From Meloidogyne chitwoodi (lineage: Eukaryota > Nematoda > Chromadorea > Rhabditida > Meloidogynidae), in assembly GCA_015183035.1 (NCBI GenBank), contig JACZZP010000013.1:930001-994000 (forward strand): 64,000 nucleotides of DNA, in the 5' to 3' direction. This document shows positions 59,743-64,000 of the stretch, one piece after another. Both the position numbers and the translations under genes were made by a program. Below the pieces are notes generated by a model that ran no database searches, had not been told where the DNA came from, and saw nothing but the letters and a program-made list of their open reading frames with translations. Each line of letters opens with the position of its first letter. Within the stretch, counting starts at the first letter, position 1.

Positions 59743-59996
59743 ATGCTAGCTGCGATGAACCGACATTATTTAAATGAACGCGCGTTGTGTATAATGTCTC
59801 TATGGTTTTACAACGCTATTTTCGCATACCCCAATTTCCCGATTAACCCGCCGTGGGGTTTTTGTTCAATAAAATTAAAAAATATCCATGTTCTAACTGA
59901 CATAGATAAACGTAGACTAAATCGTCTGATTTCTTTTTAATTTTAAAAAATTTCCATTACATTATTTTTAGAGAAGTTATTTCTTATTATTACATA
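59743..59996 (+). other. Spacer upstream of MTR4
   Basis: A 65-residue frame (59743-59940, MLAAMNRHYLNERALCIMSL) of normal composition has no recognised homologue. ATTATTTTTAG ending at 59971, 25 nt before the MTR4 ATG, is a plausible spliced-leader trans-splice acceptor. Confidence 0.4.
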
Positions 59997-62900
59997 ATGG
60001 ATGATTTACTTGATAGTATTGATGTAGCTCCATCGTCAATGACTCTGCTTGAACAAAGAAGACAAAATGAAGCTATTACTTTTTCGCAAGGTTTATTACA
60101 AAGTATGGCTGGTGGGAGCAAAAGATCGGCTGAAAGTGATGATGATGATGCAAATGAAGGACCTTCTTCAATTAAACAAGGTATTTTTATCATAAAATAC
60201 TTAAGATAGTGGTTACATTTCTTTTTAGCTGCAGTTATAGTAAAAGATGAAGTCGATGAACTTGAGGATATTGATCAATCACTCTTACGTGGTCCTGCTA
60301 TTCGAACTTATATGGTTAAAGCTGAAAGTAATTGTACTCACGAGGTTGATTTTCATTTTTATGGCAAATTAATTTGGAGGTCTATAAATATTAATTATTC
60401 AGCTTTCTCGTCTGGAAATAAAATATTTCCCGGTACTTGTCGGTTATCCCTACGCACTTTTGCGGACTTTTTTTTTTGCGGACAAAATTTATTTATTTAT
60501 ATAAAACAACTACAATAAAAAATCAATCCAATGCCCAATATTTCCCCCAAGCAAGTATAATTTCTTCAAAAACGTCTCCATCACCAATCATTTTTCTCCA
60601 AATAAATTCTGCAAAATAACTTTGCAAATGATGACGTGCTGTCCCTCGATGTTTCTTATTGCGCCATCTGGCACTACCCCACATCCTTACATTCCCAAAC
60701 TGGACGTTGTTTGTGATAAAGTTTCATTTCATGTCCATCGCGACAAACTCTAGTTTTGTGTAGAAGACCTCGATCTTGTAAAAATTCGATGGCATCTTTT
60801 TCAGTTGTTGGCAAATCCCAAATTTTCATTATAAAGTAAATAGAATAATAAAATCAAAATAATAGACTGAAACTAAATAAAATATCCAATTAAAAAAATA
60901 AAATTTAAAATAGAATACAATAAAATGTACTTTTTATTTATTCTTGTCTTTTTATATATTAATAAATTTTGTCCGCAAAAAAAAGTCCGCAAAAGTGCGT
61001 AGGGATAACCGACAAGTACCTATTTCCCTTCCCAATATTAAAAATTACCTTTTTTGAAATTTTTTATTAATTTCAGGTTGTTATTCCTGAAGATTTTGAA
61101 TATTCAGGGCTACGAACAATAACTGGTGATCCTGCCAAAACTTATGAATTTAAATTGGATATGTTCCAGAAGCAAGCAATTACCTGTCTAGACAATAAGC
61201 ATTCGGTACTTGTTTCTGCTCACACTTCTGCAGGGAAAACTGTTGTTGCTCTGTGAGATTTTTAATATTTGAAAAGATTTGAAAAATATAACTGTTTAAA
61301 GAATCCTATTTATAACATATCTTTTATTTTGCAGTTATGCAATTGCTCTTGCATTTCGAGATAAACAACGTGTTATATACACCTCTCCTATTAAAGCTTT
61401 GAGTAATCAAAAATATCGTGAATTGACTGAGGAGTTTGAAGATGTTGGATTGGTTTGTTTTTATTAATTTTTTTCTTTTATAAAACATTTTTTTCTCATC
61501 TAAATTTTTTCTGAAAAATAAATTTTCTTACGTTTGAATTTATCTGTTTTTCCTTCTGTAACAGATGACTGGGGATGTGACTTTAAATCCAAATGCTTCC
61601 TGTATTGTTATGACAACAGAGATTTTACGTTCAATGCTTTATAGAGGTTCAGAAATTACTCGTGAAATTGGCTGGGTCATTTTTGATGAAATCCATTATA
61701 TGCGCGATAAAGGTTATTTTAAAATAAGATATTCAAATTATTTTATTTTTATAGAACGAGGAGTTGTTTGGGAGGAAACGCTTATCTTAATGCAAGATAC
61801 AACTCATTTTGTTTTTCTTTCTGCTACAATCCCTAATGCCAAAGAATTTGCAAGTTAGTTTTTATATTTTAATTAAATAAAATTAATTGAACTGAAAAAA
61901 TTTAGAATGGATTTGCTATTTACACCATCAACCGTGTCATGTTGTTTATACAGACACTCGGCCGGTGCCTCTTCAACATTTAATTTTTCCTTGCGGTGCA
62001 GATGGACTATATGAAGTAGTCGATATAAATGTATAAGTTACCTATTTGAATTTTTATATATATAAGTTTTTAGGGAACTTTTAAACAAGACAATTTTCAA
62101 AAAGCTATGAACTTTCTTGTTGATTCTCAACCACTTGGTGATAATATTGAAAATGCATCAGGTCCACCAAAACGTAGCTTTGCGGGCGGTGGTGGTGATC
62201 CAATAAACAAAAGTGTGTTAAAAATTATTCGTACGATTCATGAGCGTGACATGCTTCCATGCATTATATTTTCGTTTAGTCGAAAAGAATGTGAAATGTA
62301 TGCAACAAAAGTTAAACAAATGGATTTTAATACAGGTAAAATTTGGTACCTAGAGATTGTTTAATTATTGTTACATTTTCAGAAGAAGAAAAAAAAGCAG
62401 TTAGCCTAATTTTTGATAATGCTATTGATTTGCTTGCTGATGAAGATAAAAAATTGCCACAAATCAAAAATGTTTTGCCCTATTTACTGCGAGGAATTGG
62501 TATTCATCATTCAGGTCAATTACCTATCATGAAGGAAATTGTGGAAATTTTGTTTGGCGAAGGTCTTATTAAGGTTATTCATTTTAATATTTTTTAAGTA
62601 TAATTCTTTGCTATCTTTAGACACTTTTTGCTACTGAAACTTTTGCAATGGGTGTCAATATGCCAGCAAAAACTGTACTTTTTACATCCGCTCGTAAATT
62701 TGATGGAACAATTAATCGCTGGATAAGTGGTGGTGAATATATTCAAATGAGTGGGAGAGCAGGACGTCGTGGAAAAGACGATCGTGGATTAGTCATTCTT
62801 ATGTTAGATACACAAATGAGTGCTGATCAAGCTATGCATTTACTTAAGGTTATCAGAATTCAAATAAAACAGTTTTAATTGAGAAATTAAAATATTTGTC

Positions 62901-64000
62901 ATCATTTGATTTTTTTGGTTTTAGGTTTTATTTCATATACTGAAGCCTAACTAATATAAAAGGAATAAAATTTAGGGTCACACTGATCCACTTAATTCAC
63001 AATTTCGTCTTACATATAATATGGTTCTTAATTTGTTTCGTGTTCCTGATATCAATCCGAAATATATGCTGGAGAAGTCGTTTTATCAGTTCCAAAATTA
63101 TGCGGCGATACCGAATCTCAGACAATGTTTTAAAATTATTTTTATATAATCTATTTTAAAATTTTTAGCAATGCGAGAGAAACATGCTTCACTTAAGGAT
63201 GCTCGCGTTCCTCATGAACTGGAAATTGAGGCTTATTGTAATATTGAAAAGCGTATTCAACAATTGCAACAATCAATTAAATCCAAAATTCTGAAACCAT
63301 CTAAAGTCGTCCCTTTTTTCCAGCCCGGACGTTTGTTGAAGGTTTTAAACTTTATTTTGTTTTTTAATTGATGAGTGAATTTAAGATGAAACATTTTGAC
63401 AAGGATTATGATTGGACTGTTTTGATAAATTGGCGCAAAACACCAAACCCATTGGATCCGACTTCACCAGAACTTATTTACATTGTTGAGGTATTGAATC
63501 TTCTAAAAAGTAAACCAAGGATATTCTTATTTATTTTTAGGTGGCCGTTTTGGTTAGCAAGGAGAGTGAGCGTCATTTGCCCAATCTCGCTCTACTTAGG
63601 CCACCGGATTTGCGTGAACAAGGTGTTATTTGTGTTATACCTTTTACATTTGAGTGTATAAGTGCAATTAGCACAATTCGCCTGAAAGTTCCTCAAGAAT
63701 TGAAGAGCAAGGAAGCACGTGAAGCATTAGGAATCACTTTAAAGGTAGCATATTGAGTTTTGATTTTTTAGCCTTTTTATTTTTTAACTTTTCATAAAAA
63801 GAGCAACTCAGACAGGTCTTAACCCATTAATGGGTTTTGACTTCATTAAGTTGCAAAACTGAAATTGGTATTTACTTATTATAAATTTTTTTTATAGAAA
63901 GAATAAGTATCTGACATTTGAAAATATTTTAATAAAAAAATTTTAAGAAAAATATATAAAGTTTCAATATATTTTATTTCTTTAGGAGACTAAAAAACGC
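59997..64000 (+). CDS. mtr-4: MTR4 (SKIV2L2) exosome-associated RNA helicase, 5' part
   Basis: MTR4 is the Ski2-like 3'-5' RNA helicase that feeds nuclear RNA to the exosome, within TRAMP and related complexes. Exons 59997-60180, 60229-60344, 61077-61252, 61335-61452, 61565-61712, 61755-61853, 61906-62030, 62074-62335, 62383-62573, 62621-62848, 62976-63126, 63169-63341, 63386-63490, 63541-63744 and from 63986 join without a shift. Landmarks: CTHEV before the core, Walker [10 protein letters not shown] (about residues 147-155), [36 protein letters not shown] (239-246), [36 protein letters not shown] and [10 protein letters not shown] (motif VI, about 515-524). The stalk/KOW insertion begins after [13 protein letters not shown]. 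About 765 residues are seen; the family is usually near 1,040, so the end is outside the window. The second intron contains a Merlin relic. The unbroken frame marks this as the functional host gene here. Confidence 0.97.
60432..61020. mobile_element. Internally deleted Merlin element in an MTR4 intron
   Basis: Ends GGTACTTGTCGGTTATCCC and complement are flanked by an exact 8-bp TSD TATTTCCC (60424-60431, 61021-61028). Subterminal GTCCGCAAAA words repeat on both sides. It encodes only transposase remnants. It lies fully within the intron 60345-61076, so splicing of MTR4 need not be affected. Confidence 0.9.
60523..60830 (-). pseudogene. Merlin / ISXO2-like transposase relic, N- and C-terminal ends joined
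   Basis: From ATG at 60830 the frame gives [20 protein letters not shown] then [10 protein letters not shown], the start typical of ISXO2-like transposases with part of the zinc-binding region. It stops and, in another frame, continues as [20 protein letters not shown] and [10 protein letters not shown], the C-terminal end (RGT...H...Y..EF.WR pattern). The catalytic middle is missing. This is the typical outcome of internal deletion giving a non-autonomous copy that could still be mobilised in trans. Confidence 0.75.

Noticed and set aside
60312..60619. Frames of 60-68 residues on + after MTR4 exon 2
   Set aside because: They read into the intron and the Merlin TIR; splicing at 60344/61077 restores the MTR4 frame.

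Overview
The window looks like very AT-rich nematode nuclear DNA. Genes are split by introns of about 30-130 nt that mostly run GT...TTTTAG, there is a plausible trans-splice acceptor just upstream of a start codon, and repeats include a FLYWCH/MULE transposon, Merlin, hAT and pogo relatives, and a BEL/Pao retroelement with a phlebovirus-type glycoprotein. A clade IV plant-parasitic nematode such as Meloidogyne is a reasonable guess, but that is inference; no taxonomic marker was identified.

Layout. 1-5435: a broken SLC4-family bicarbonate transporter/anion exchanger gene on the + strand, with a foldback MITE (934-1428) in one exon and a complete-looking MULE (2714-5154) in another. 5788-8338: a Harbinger-like TIR element carrying a nested 8-bp-TSD element that holds a Merlin transposase fragment. 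8521-9717: a truncated pogo/Tc5-type transposase on the - strand. 10269-28420: about 195 copies of a 93-bp satellite with higher-order structure and almost no cytosine on the + strand. 28622-58907: a large inverted duplication of the 5' half of a CAPS (CADPS/unc-31) gene. The left copy reads on -, the right copy on +. Both end at the same Tc1-like TIR. Between the arms lie AT-rich DNA, small transposons and a decayed gene. A 9.9-kb BEL/Pao retroelement with identical LTRs sits inside the left CAPS copy only. 59238-59734: a hAT-type MITE. 59997-64000: the 5' two thirds of an intact gene for MTR4, the exosome RNA helicase, with a deleted Merlin element in an intron.

Functional reading. Only MTR4 looks like a working host gene. 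SLC4 and both CAPS copies have frame breaks or insertions. The BEL element (one 2,978-codon frame) and the MULE (all exons open, TIRs and TSD present) look recently active. The exactness of the target-site duplications, and the empty BEL site kept in the opposite arm, allow the order of insertions to be worked out.
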